Shown here: positions 48,101 to 59,100 of the stretch, one piece after another
Layout: every line of letters begins with the position of its first letter
Position numbering within the stretch: position 1 is the first letter of the stretch
NCBI RefSeq assembly: GCF_009870125.1
Contig: NC_046680.1
Span: forward strand, 14,837,501-14,901,500
DNA from: Drosophila pseudoobscura
Lineage: Eukaryota; Arthropoda; Insecta; Diptera; Drosophilidae
DNA length: 64,000 bases
Reading direction: 5' to 3'
The notes under the pieces: generated by a model
Seen by the model: the letters and a program-made list of their open reading frames with translations, nothing else
Database searches by the model: none
Told to the model about the DNA's origin: nothing
Program-made: the position numbers and the translations under genes

Positions 48101-50224
48101 GCCGCAATTAGCAGGTGCCCTAAAATTCAATTGCTTTGTGGTTTGCACAGCTTGGCGGGGGAAACCATTCCGCTAATTGTCTAACCGTTAACCGACTCTG
48201 TCCTCTCTCCATCCCCACAGCCACCGGGAGCAGGAGCAGCGCAATGCCGAGGATGTGCTGTTCGATATGTTTGCCAGCGAGGAGACCGGCCTGATCTCGA
48301 TGGGCAAGTTCCTGAACGGACTGAAGACCACCGGCATCAGGCGGAATGATCCACGGGTGCGCGAGCTGATGGACAACCTAAAGAAGGTACACAAGCTGAA
48401 CAACTACGAGACGGGATCCTCGGCCGAGACGCAGCACCTAAACCGGGAGACCTTTAAGGCGTAAGTAGATTCACAGTGCCCTTGAAGGAGCTCTCGAGAA
48501 CTGATCCGCTGACTAATCTTTGTTGTCCTCAGCGTGGTGGCTCCCAATATCGTACTGATTGCGAAGGCATTCCGACAGCAATTCATCATCCCCGACTTCT
48601 CGAGCTTCGTCAAGGACATCGAGGAGATCTACTGTCGCTGCAAGACCAACACCCTGGGCAAAATCGCCGACTACATTCCGCAGCTGACTCGCTACTGTCC
48701 CGAATCGTGGGGCGTGAGCATCTGCACCGTCGACGGACAGCGCTTCTCCATCGGCGATGTGGAGGAACCGTTCACATTGCAAAGTTGCAGTAAACCGCTT
48801 ACCTATGCCATCGCCCTGGAGAAGCTCGGTCCAAAGGTGGTGCACTCTTACGTGGGACAGGAGCCCAGCGGCAGGAACTTCAATGAGCTGGTCCTGGACC
48901 AGAACAGTAAGTGGCACTCCTTGTGGAGCACTCTCTCTAGCAAAACTAATTGTTTCCATCTACAGAGAAGCCACACAATCCCATGATCAATGCCGGTGCC
49001 ATCCTTACCTGCTCCCTGATGAACGCACTGGTCAAGCCTGACATGACCTCGGCCGAGATCTTCGACTACACCATGTCCTGGTTCAAGCGCTTGTCCGGCG
49101 GAGAGTACATCGGCTTTAACAATGCCGTGTTCCTCTCGGAGCGAGAGGCTGCTGACCGCAACTATGCCCTCGGCTTCTATATGCGGGAGAACAAGTGCTT
49201 CCCCAAGCGGACCAACCTGAAGGAGGTGATGGACTACTATTTCCAGTGCTGCGCCATGGAGACCAACTGCGAGGCGATGTCCGTGATTGCAGCCAGCATG
49301 GCCAACGGCGGCATCTGCCCCACCACCGAGGAGAAGGTTTTCCGGCCAGAGGTCATCCGCGATGTGCTCTCGATCATGCACTCCTGCGGCACGTACGACT
49401 ACTCGGGCCAGTTTGCCTTCAAGGTGGGCCTGCCGGCCAAGTCTGGCGTCAGCGGTGGCATGATGCTGGTCATCCCCAACGTAATGGGCATCTTCGCCTG
49501 GTCGCCGCCACTCGACGACTTGGGAAACACAGTGCGGGGCGTGCAGTTCTGCGAGGAGCTGGTCAACATGTTCAACTTCCATCGCTACGACAACCTGAAG
49601 CATCTGTCCAACAAGAAGGATCCGCGCAAGCACCGCTACGAGACCAAGGGCCTGTCCATTGTCAACCTACTCTTTTCGGCGGCCAGCGGCGATGTAACGG
49701 CTCTGCGCCGGCACCGACTGTCCGGCATGGACATCACCCTGGCAGACTACGACGGACGCACCGCCCTGCACTTGGCCTCCTCAGAGGGCCACCTGGAGTG
49801 CGTCAAGTTCCTGCTGGAGCAGTGCCATGTGCCGCACAACCCCAAGGATCGGTGGGGCAACCTGCCCGTCGATGAGGCTGAGAACTTTGGCCACTCGGAC
49901 GTGGTAGAGTACCTCAAGTCCTGGGCCGAGAAGACCGTTGCAGCCCCAGAGTGCACACCGGAGGCGGTGACCACAAAAACCGAGGCGGATGAGGTCAGTT
50001 CAGTTCAAAGAGTGACGGCAGCGACGCCCCCGAAGCCAACTCAAGATATAACCAATTGCAATCAAACATTTCAGGAACTGTGCAGCACCAGCGATCTCGA
50101 TCGCAGTCCCAACTCCAGCCCCATTCCCACTGAGTCTGGATCGGGACACTCCAGCCCGGCGCCCTCGGAGGCGGGAAGTACAGTAAGCATCGCCAGCGAT
50201 GACAAGACCAAGCCGGGTCTCTAG
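42197..50224 (+). CDS. Gls: Glutaminase, long isoform with mitochondrial-like leader
   Basis: Exons 42197-42433, 45054-45154, 48221-48460, 48533-48906 and 48966-50224 give 736 residues. The enzyme hydrolyses glutamine to glutamate and ammonia. Glutaminase marks are YIPQL, WGVSICTVDGQRFSIGD, the catalytic Ser-x-x-Lys in QSCSKPL (Ser277, Lys280 in this isoform), HNPMINAGAI, ANGGICPTTEEKV, SGQFAFKVGLPAKSGVSGG and WSPPLDDLGN. Two or three ankyrin repeats follow (DYDGRTALHLASSEGHLECV, DRWGNLPVDEAENFGHSDVV), as in animal kidney-type glutaminase. Residues 194-225 match the helical linker before the catalytic domain. The first exon starts MFKGVPALASQNLRFLRSH: basic, no acidic residue for 20 residues, so likely a mitochondrial presequence. 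The tail after residue 660 is Ser/Pro-rich. AATAAA is at 50410-50415. Intron 1 is 2.6 kb. Confidence 0.95.
42434..45053 (+). other. Gls: Gls first intron
   Basis: Between donor GAG|GTGAGTCC and acceptor TTTTCAG|AAGAAA. It is AT-rich with no internal exon I can support. A lysine/arginine-rich stretch at 44490-44530 is open for only some 25 codons and lacks splice signals. Confidence 0.6.
45903..45909 (+). promoter_or_regulatory. Gls: TATA box, second Gls promoter
   Basis: TATAAAA, about 30 bp before an initiator-like GCTCATTTC and 111-117 bp before the ATG at 46020. It serves the alternative first exon 46020-46384. Confidence 0.65.
46020..46384 (+). CDS. Gls: Gls alternative first exon B
   Basis: An ATG-started exon of 365 nt ending ATCAG|GTAAAT in phase 2, the phase required by the common exon at 48221 (AG plus C gives Ser, then HREQEQRNAEDV). 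With the shared exons it gives 745 residues. The N-terminus MSMGDRSWSLLQYATEQAP is not a mitochondrial presequence: it has acidic residues early and no Arg-rich amphipathic helix. The isoform may therefore be cytosolic; this is inference. The middle is acidic and helical (EEAAQFKDVIRQRIVDDLKS). A TATA box lies upstream. Confidence 0.82.
46831..46837 (+). promoter_or_regulatory. Gls: TATA box, third Gls promoter
   Basis: TATAAAA about 25 bp upstream of an initiator-like ACAGTTG (46851-46857) and 139-145 bp before the ATG at 46976. Confidence 0.65.
46976..47187 (+). CDS. Gls: Gls alternative first exon C
   Basis: An ATG-started exon of 212 nt (MVKSKEVAEVLQELKRQSED and on), ending ATAAG|GTAAAA in phase 2. 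Joined to 48221 it gives 694 residues. It is highly charged and probably helical, without a mitochondrial leader. Its last 20 residues (SLQNRRGTIVRTISAIIR) follow the same pattern as the end of exon B (TKSQKETFVKVITKYIR), which suggests the two are duplicated first exons. Confidence 0.8.
47465..47494 (+). CDS. Gls: Gls 30-nt microexon
   Basis: Acceptor TTTTAG|CAATCAG and donor CGGCC|GTGAGT flank exactly 30 nt. Entered in phase 2 it encodes NQRRHYSMRP with no stop and leaves in phase 2 (CC plus C gives Pro), so it can be included or skipped after any of the three first exons. It adds a basic, Ser/Tyr-containing patch just before HREQEQ. Confidence 0.7.
47495..48220. other. Gls intron before common exon
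   Basis: About 725 bp, AT-rich, with CT tracts near 47520-47545. No exon is supported. It ends at ATCCCCACAG|CCACCGG. Confidence 0.6.
49994..50074 (+). other. Gls: Possible 81-nt in-frame intron (exitron) in Gls
   Basis: Inside the last coding exon, GATGAG|GTCAGT and ATTTCAG|GAACTG bound 81 nt, exactly 27 codons without a stop. Splicing it would join Glu to GluLeuCys in frame and remove a Val/Ser/Thr/Pro-rich stretch. The donor is moderate and the acceptor good, with a short pyrimidine tract. It may be simply coding; RNA data decide. Confidence 0.4.
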
Positions 50225-53117
50225 GCAGCCAGAGATCGTCCGGTGCCCACCGGATACCCGTAGAATCTCTCCTTCGCTCTCGATCGCCTGTGTCTAAATT
50301 ATTTGCACGACCATTTAGTTTTTACGAAGACTTAGTTTAGAGCCCTAAAGTTCCCATATCAGCTCGCCCGCCAGTCGAAGAGGAGCGCTGATCGCCTACT
50401 TTAATTGTTAATAAACCAAACATCCCATTAGAGATCCCCATGCAATTCATCTTAGCAGACCCACTTTGGCTCCCTCGATCAAGATCGGGTGCTTTAGCGG
50501 CATTTGTACTTACAGTCATAGTGTACTTAGGTAGCCACACAAATCTATTCCAGAATATCCATCTGAAACAATGACAATAACAAATATTTATATATATACT
50601 AACCGATGTCGGGGTCTGGGACCTTGTATTACCGTATGCTATAGTCAATTGATGTTTCTAAGTGTGTTGTTTGCATATTTATGTATTATTCTGTTCTGAT
50701 GAATCAAGTTTACAAATACAATTTGAACATATAGTTATAGTTCACAAAACAGACATCTTAATGTAATATTATATTCTCTATTCTTTCCACATGTCACTCG
50801 ATTTATACATACATCAATCTTTACATCCTACATCCAATCTATGTACATGCGAGTACGAGTATGTATATTCTACATTACATTCGTTTGCTTTGCAGCGAAT
50901 AATACGAAAGTACACGAAGCTGAGCCATTGGGCTGTTGGGGGCTCCATATGGGGCTCCAGAAACATTAACTAGTTAGCTCTCTCTGTCTCTCTTTCAGTA
51001 CCCTTGCGTACTTCCCTCCGAATGCTCCCCTACCATGTTCCATCTAGCTGCCGGTCAATTCCAATTTTCGATTCGAATTCAGTTCGTTCACAGCATTCGT
51101 GGAGCACGGACCTGGGAGAGTGCGTGCGTTTGTGTGTCTTGACTGCTTGTTTCTGTTTGTTTTTGGAGTTTCCATCACGGAATCATCAGTAACGCCGCCG
51201 TAGCCGCCGGTCCGGGAATGTGCATCTGCGTTTCGTTCGCTCGTCTCTGTGCAGATGAATTAATTGCTGAAAATATTTAGAGGCATATTCATTGGAGCGA
51301 CCACAAATCCAATTACACTTAACCATAACCATATTCATATTCATATTCGTTACTCGTGGAGTGTTTTTGTGTATAATTACTTAATTGAGCATCGCGTTAA
51401 ACAGATCCCAGAAAGAGAAAAGGATTTCCACTCCACAAGCCATTATATCTTGGGGTAGGTTGTGTCTTGGCCCGGCATAGAGTGACAACAGCAACAAAAA
51501 CAAAAGCAGCAGCAGCGGTTGGTGGCAGTGGCAGTGGCAGCATCGTCTATAGATGCTCCACTTCCGGTTCCGCCTGTCTACTATGACTATGTGTGTGAGT
51601 GTGTGTAAGGGTTTTCGAATGGAAGTGAATAAGCCACCGAATTCTACAGAACCAAATCGGATTATTCATTTTGTTGCCACAAAAAGGATGTTTACTGTGG
51701 CTGTATTTTCCACTTTCTATCCCCTATCTTTCTCTCGTCAGAGAATGCCCCCAAAATTGACAAACTCGGCACATTTTGGTGCATATCCGGGGCATTCCAC
51801 ATTCGGGGATTGTTCTTTTGTGAGTGGATTTTTGGCCGCCCGTCTTGTTTGTTTGCTTCCCTCACATCGAGGCTCACATCGAGGCAGAGGCAGGGGCAGA
51901 TACGGGCAGCTGTGGAATTGCATAATGTCCAGTTTCCTCTTCAGAACGCAGCTCAAGCGATAGCATCGAAATGGGAATGAGAATGGGAATTGGGTCTCCA
52001 GAAGTGCATGTCTCTGAAAATTGAACTCATTTACAAAGAGGGAGACAGAGTCGCACTCTAATCGGGGTGCCAATCAAACCAAATGGAGCACTCATACAGC
52101 ACCCCCGCACTTATTCTCCTGACAAAAATTGTCAGACCATATCTGCTAATAATAGTGCGAGACACAAATCGGCAAGGAATGCAAATAACTTTGCATGGGG
52201 TGGGGATTGGGGCTGGGGTTGGGGTGGCAGTGGGTCAGTCGATTCAATCAGTCCATCCGTGGGAAATGGACACATGTCGGGGGACATAGTAATGCAAACA
52301 AGTCAAAGGAATCCAGTGGAGGGCGGTGGGAAAAGGAAGTTGGCTTCGGCATCAACATTTGCTATTCATTCATGTGTCCATCAAGTGTCTACCCATTAGG
52401 TTCAATGAACTGCCAAGAAGTAGATCGTCCAGTAATCATTGATTAGGGGAGTAGAGGGAGTGGGCCACACTCGATGAGGACCAGCGGAAATTGGCGCTCT
52501 CCGTAGAACCCAATCGGATGTGTGATGAGCCAATTTCAGACACAGCAGCAGAACACCAGAACAGCCAAAGCACAGCCAGAACTGAAACCAAGTCAAGTGC
52601 ATTGCCCTGCTGCTCTGGCCGGGGCTCAGCTCCTGTTGACGCTGCACTTTTGCCACCTTACGCGGCGTGAGTGGAGTGGCCAAAAATAAAAACCAATTCC
52701 CGGCCTCAGCATGAATGTTGTGCATGGCTGGCTGGCTGGGAGGAGGGGCCTGCTCATTATGCACCATTCCAATTGTGGCCAAGGAATGGCCGGGAGTGGG
52801 GAGCAGAGTTCGCACCAAAAGCCCATTCATACGTAATGAAAACTGGCATCTGGCGGCGCCGCAATTCATCGCCAGATTGTGGCGGTAGGGAGATGCGGAA
52901 GAGTTCTCCTTGCTGCACGGGCAGGCACAGCCCCAGCCACAGACACAGACACAGATGGGTGGGAGGATGCGGATATAGCTGTGCTGCAGTTTGCTTGTTG
53001 TTCTCTCTATAAATATACCGCACATGAAAACTCGTATAAAACCACACACATATCTCTCAACTCCTCGCAGCCAGAACAGTAACAGGAACAGAAACCATCA
53101 AAATTGATTGCTTTAAC
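50225..53117. other. Gls 3' end and upstream region of nemy
   Basis: The Gls 3' untranslated region runs to the AATAAA at 50410-50415, possibly further. The rest is noncoding. A G-quadruplex candidate of five GGGG runs lies at about 52197-52224. Near the right end come two TATA-like sites. No gene is supported between. Confidence 0.55.
53008..53015 (+). promoter_or_regulatory. nemy: TATA box for nemy first exon A
   Basis: TATAAATA; a second TATAAAA lies at 53035-53041. Either is placed 75-110 bp before the ATG at 53118. The sequence CTCCTCGCAG|CCAG at about 53070 could instead be a splice acceptor from an upstream noncoding exon, so the start is not certain. Confidence 0.5.
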
Positions 53118-56100
53118 ATGGACTCGAATTCGGTGAGCCCCCTGCCACCGCTGGAGGCACCATTGGCCATGTTGGACAGCGAGAAGACACCGCCGGGAAC
53201 CCCGAACGGCATTGATATGCCTCCACCGCCAGACGAGAAGTAAGTCTCCCAGATTCCCAATCAATCCCTTTGGCCCATGTACATTGTCTCGAGCATCATC
53301 AACCAATCAACACATAATTCACAGCTTCCCAAAACATTTGTGCATAAATATTTAAGCAAATTGTGTCACTTATAGAACAACACACATTTTCAGACAGACA
53401 GAGCCACAGACAGAGACACAGACAGGGACAAAACCCACAAATGGCCCCAGAGAGCAGAGCAATCTAGCCGGCAATTGGCTCTGCCGCTCAGCTGGCAGCT
53501 GGGTTTTGTATATGTGTTTGTATTTGTCCACTGACTAAGACTCGACTCAACCTCAGTACCAGTCTTATATGCGTACCGGGCCTCGTTAAAGTCGCCTGGC
53601 CGTTAATCGATTCTAATGGCACCACGCGGCGTATGTGTAACATTTACATTGAATGGGATCGGGGCACGTTAGCATTACGCTCTGCCCAGAAAGACTAAGG
53701 CTAATTAACAACAACAGCAACAGCCGAAACAACAACAACTGTCGACGCCTACACACCCTTTGGCTTGGACGTCAGAAGGTGTACGCCGCTGGTTGGTATT
53801 TTTACGCGCCAATTTCCTAATTCACGTATCTTTGAAAGTCGTAAATTTTATTTTAATGCGACCTCGCTCGCAAATCACACAAAACTCGGGCACATCCTTT
53901 CTCCCACACACACAAGCGCCCCAGCCCACAGAGTTACTCCCTCACACACATTCAACAGTTGATCGCGTGTGCGCGTACAGTTGCCTCTGGTAGTAAACAT
54001 ACCCATCCTCCCCTTCCATCCCGCCCCTTCCAGTGTCCTTGTCCAATTTGTGGGCACGCAGCGACCACCAGTGTGCTCCTCCACCAGCTCAAGTAATTAC
54101 GGACATATTTTCCAGACGAACGGACATCTGTCCCGTGTCCTTAGAGTTGGCTTCAACCTTTTCGCCGCCTTCCTTCTTCTGGCACATTTTCATTCCGTTT
54201 TCATTTGGTTTTCATTTGATTTTAAGTAATTTTTTGGGCGCGCTCCCAAACGAAAAACCACTAGCCGTTCGCTCCAAGGAGTTATAGCCATTCCGCTTAC
54301 CCGACCTCGAGTAATGACCAAGCTCCAAAGCAGGGAGTGTTTGCAGTCGGTCCTTGCCCCTCCCACCCTTAAGTGCTGACTGACCCACTGAAGGACTGTT
54401 CTTGTGCGGCTGGCTCCTTCGCCACGAATTCGGGGAAGCCTCGTTTCCATAAATATTTGATTGGTTCGCAGACTGCTGACAGGTGTTTTGATTGATACGA
54501 GTATTCATGCTTACTGAGCCACATTCACCCATTTATTTATAGACCCTAAGGCACTCCACTCCGTTATATTGACATACAGGTGTCCCATTAATTAGGTTCC
54601 GAATGGAAATTCAAGCAATGGATGCGTGTGCACCTACTTCTGTTTGTCCACTTTAATTCATATTATCTGTGTATTTTGTATCTGATGGCTTTGTTCGTGA
54701 CTTAGAATATGTCTGCTGATTCTCTTGCCTATCTTTTATCTTTATAATATTTATCTTAGCAATAGAAGCTGTTTCAGAAATAATCTTGAAAGTCAAAATT
54801 GTATAATGCAATGCCGTGCTTTAGGTATGATAGGTAGATAACATTCAAGTACATTTCCGACGGTTATATCCGACTGGGAAGACCTTGAAAGATTTTCTTA
54901 ACGCCCAAAATATTTGCCATTAAGAATAATATTCAAAATATATCAATCGTTGTTACGTTATATCTACACCACAACTACATTTCTTTGTGGGGACACCTAG
55001 ACTCAATGTTTTTTCTCATTGAAAATCTTCCGTTTTCCTAAATTTTACATGTGCTCAATGGCTATTTTTGTTTTCTAAATAATTTTTTTTACTCAAAACA
55101 AACCAGTATTTGATCCAAATAAGGCCAAATAAGCCTTCTAATAACGATCTCTCGAGCTTTTTACATGAATTATACGCGTTCGTGTCCCCACTACACGCGA
55201 CCGCTCTTTGTATGAAATATCCTAACGCCTTCAACGATTTGGCAGCACGTATTAAATTTCATTTTCATCGGTATATAGAGGTATTTTGAATACGCCAGTC
55301 AAGTAGAAAATTGATTCAATAATCGGATAAAATGATGTGGGCATGGCTAAATGTTTTATCTAGCTAATAATATTCGACGGAAGATCAAAAACGAGGAATA
55401 TGTTAAATAGAACTCAGTCAGTATATTTACTGTATAGGTGCTGTTCTGAGGGTCATACTGTAGAAATACTGGTTTTCGCCGCGCTCCCATGGTATTTTTG
55501 TCAATTTCATCAATCTATTAATTTTATTTTCAATGTTATATAGAAATCCAATAAAATCAAGTATTTTGAATAGGCCAGTCAAGTAGAAAATTGATTCAAT
55601 AATCGGATAAAATTATGTGGGCATGGCTAAATATTTTATCTAGCTAATAATATTCGACGGAAGATCAAAAACGAGGAATGTTAAATAGAACTTGAATTCG
55701 TCAGTATATTTACGGTATATTTTTCAAATGAGACGGTATGTTTTGGTATTTATTTGAATCGGGTGGAGTCGGCTATAACCGGTTCACAGCAATGAGTCCC
55801 ATTCCATGCACACATACCCTGGAAATGGATGTTATAGAACTGAGAATATGTTGTCATCCCAGGCTCCAAAGAATGGAATAAACAATTTAGTCTCCGTTTT
55901 AAACATATTTCAACGATATTTGAAGCTTATTTTTTTCTTGCAGGGACCAAGAATAGGTATCAGGATCGAGATATATATATAAAATATACTAAGAATAAAC
56001 ATGAATATATGTATATATGAATATGTCTAAAAAATTTAATTTTGAGAAAAGGTCTTTATTAGTAACGTTTTCTTCGTATCTTCGTATCATATTTACACTT

Positions 56101-59100
56101 TCATATAAAATTAACAAAATAGGGTATACAAAGGCCTATACTAGGGCTTACACGCAACATAGCGACTGTATTTTTTTTTGTTGAACTATTTTGTTTTAAC
56201 CTTGTTTTAGTCCAAATACAATAAAAGCAAGGACTAAAAACTAACCAATTGTGTAGAAAATTTATTCATCAATGGGCTAAAATTATGAGGGCACGGCTAA
56301 ATGTTCTATATAACTGGTAATATTCGACGAAAGATCAAAAACGAGGAATATGTAAAATAGAATATGAATTCGTCAGTATATTTACGGTATATTTCGAACA
56401 CATGACGGTATATTTTGGTATATTTCTGAGGTTCGGACGGTATATTTTAACCATAAGTCCGCGGTCACACTGGTCTTGACTCGATCGCAGCCGTTATATC
56501 TGTTGTTTCCGTTGATCGTGGGTATTCACCTTTCGGTACGTTTGAGGATAGCTGGCGGCATTTTAATATCGTGTGCTTGTGTTGGTGCTTGTGGTGTGTT
56601 TCTCCCTCTTAACAAAAGGAGCAGCATAAACAAAAGAAGAACCGAAACGGACAATATTATAATTAAATCGTTTTGTTTATACTCATGCTGAGTGTTTTGT
56701 GTGTGTGGTGTGCCACTTTTACCAACTTTAGATGCTTACAACTGTGTATTACACGGATCTCTAGCTTTCTTTGGATGTGCTGTGAAATTGAGAGTTTTTC
56801 GGTGCTTTTTATACGAGAAAAGAATCGAAATTTGCAACTCAAGAAATCGCATTAATTGAAAACGCTGCGTGTGAACTTTTCGGCCCCGCATAAACACATG
56901 AATAGATAACGAATCTGCCACTGTATGGGATCGTTTATAGCCCCCCAGAGAACCCTCGAATCGAACTGAACCGACCCGAACACTCTGTGATTGACAAATT
57001 AACGCATTCATTTTGATTAGCATCTGTATCTACTCGTATCTGTTCGATAGCTGAGGGTTCTGTTTCAATAGTTCCAGCGATTAACGATCCCACAGTCAGA
57101 TCACAGTTTCGGTTGTGTCCGTCCCCTATTCGGTGTCTCGATTGTCTATAGATTGGCATTTTACAGCATTCGCGTTCGCCGAACCTCAATTGCGGAAAGC
57201 TCTATACATAAACGATCTTTAGTCGTACCGCACAGATATATAGCTAATATATAGTAAAAGCAACCGTGACGCATCATCATCATCACATTGAGATCGCGTC
57301 TAGTGGGTGGCGGTGACAAAAACAAGAAGCGAAACCCAGCCACTAATTTCAACTAATTTCAAACACTTGGCTAAATGCGTGATCGTCACTTGGCCAAAAT
57401 GCCGCGTGGAGGAACAACAACAGCGTAAGTTCTCCTCCTTCCCCCATCTTGCAACCCCCCAACCCCAATCGACTGTACCATATTTATTTAAATTAAACAA
57501 TTGCGGATCGGATTAATGTTGGAAAAACACTGGCGGCGAGTAGTTTATCTGAGGATTGCATTTGTTCTCGCACTTGAGTCGTCTCTGGTTATGGCACCGC
57601 GAATTCGATTGTATCTTCAAGATACAATTTCAGACGCACATGTGTGTGTGTGTGTGTGCGGCTGCCGCCAGATCGTATGCCATGCGAGTGTATATGCAAT
57701 CATGTCGCTTAATATGATCGGACACCCGCACTCCGGCGAACCGCAATTGAGCCTCCGAGACGTCGTCTCCAAACAGTTGTCGGGCATTGTAAAATAACAC
57801 CAGACCAGTATATACTTGCATTATAGTGTGCGTGTGCGGAGCGCACTTCACTCTGCTCTATCGTCATAATTAACCCGCAGGATATATACATATACATATG
57901 TATAATCGTACCCATCCAGCGTGTGTCTGATTTTCAGTGATGCGTGCGGCTGCGACTGCGGCAACAAATGTTTTAATTTGACTCCAGTTGCAGACTTTTA
58001 ATTGTGCATTCCGCGCCGGCTCGTTATTTGTTACATCCTATGGTTTCTGTAATTGAAATGTGCCCAGGCTTCCTGGAGTGGAGTACTCTGAATACGAATC
58101 CGAATACTCCCTCCCTACTCATCATACAATACTCGGCCCGCACCGCACTCCATATTGGACAGTTAACGTTGCTCCAATTGCCGTTCGGGGAGGCGGCCTC
58201 CGGCAACATCTTTAGCGCTGTGACAGCAGTTATGGCCATAATTAGCCTTCTTTTAAGTACAGGTCCGGACAGAACAGAGTATATCTGTTCTCCTCTGTTC
58301 CCCTTTTCTTTGGGCCTATGTTTTTATGGAGACATCTTGTGGCCATGACAATTGCAGCCACAGCCACAATCACAATCACATGATCTTATCTTTTCGCGTT
58401 TGATAAAAAAACCTTAACATTTATCCAAGTTTCGGATGTTGTTTGCCAAGCTTATGATGACGGATGCCCTGCTTGCCCCCGAACTGGGGGAACTATCACT
58501 GTCCCATTCCACTTTCTGCCATTTCCACCAATCAGCGGCATGGAACGACTTTAATTGAATTTGCATCTATCAAGAGGTTGATTGGATGCCATCTTCGGCC
58601 TGCAGCCTTTATAGGGTAATCCCCTACTTTGGCTTTCCTGAGGTGTGGAGGATCTCCAAGGGGATATGCTGATTACGAATGACACATGTTACTGAGAACT
58701 GCCCACTTGTGCGCTTTCTCTGCGGCACTGTGCCTGTCCTGTGGGTGCACAGTGAGTGTCAACAGCCTCCGCTTCGCTGGATGACCCATTATCCAGAGCC
58801 AAGACTGAGGCTCAGGTTCACGTTCACGTTCAGGCCCGGCTGCGGCATCGACTTCGACTCCCTTCCTTCACACCCCCGGAGCAAAACAGGTGGCAGTAAA
58901 AACAAGTTTTCCATAAAGCGAAAAGCTTTTAGCGAAAATTTCTCAGACTAGCTCCCAGTTGAAAAGTGAAAGAGATACAGCAAGTACAGCAAATGCACAC
59001 ATGCAGATGCATAGATACAGATACATGGACACCGGCGCGCCGATGCACACCCATTTGTGGGCCCGTCTGCCGTCTGCTTATTTTCTGCGGCAAGTGAAAT

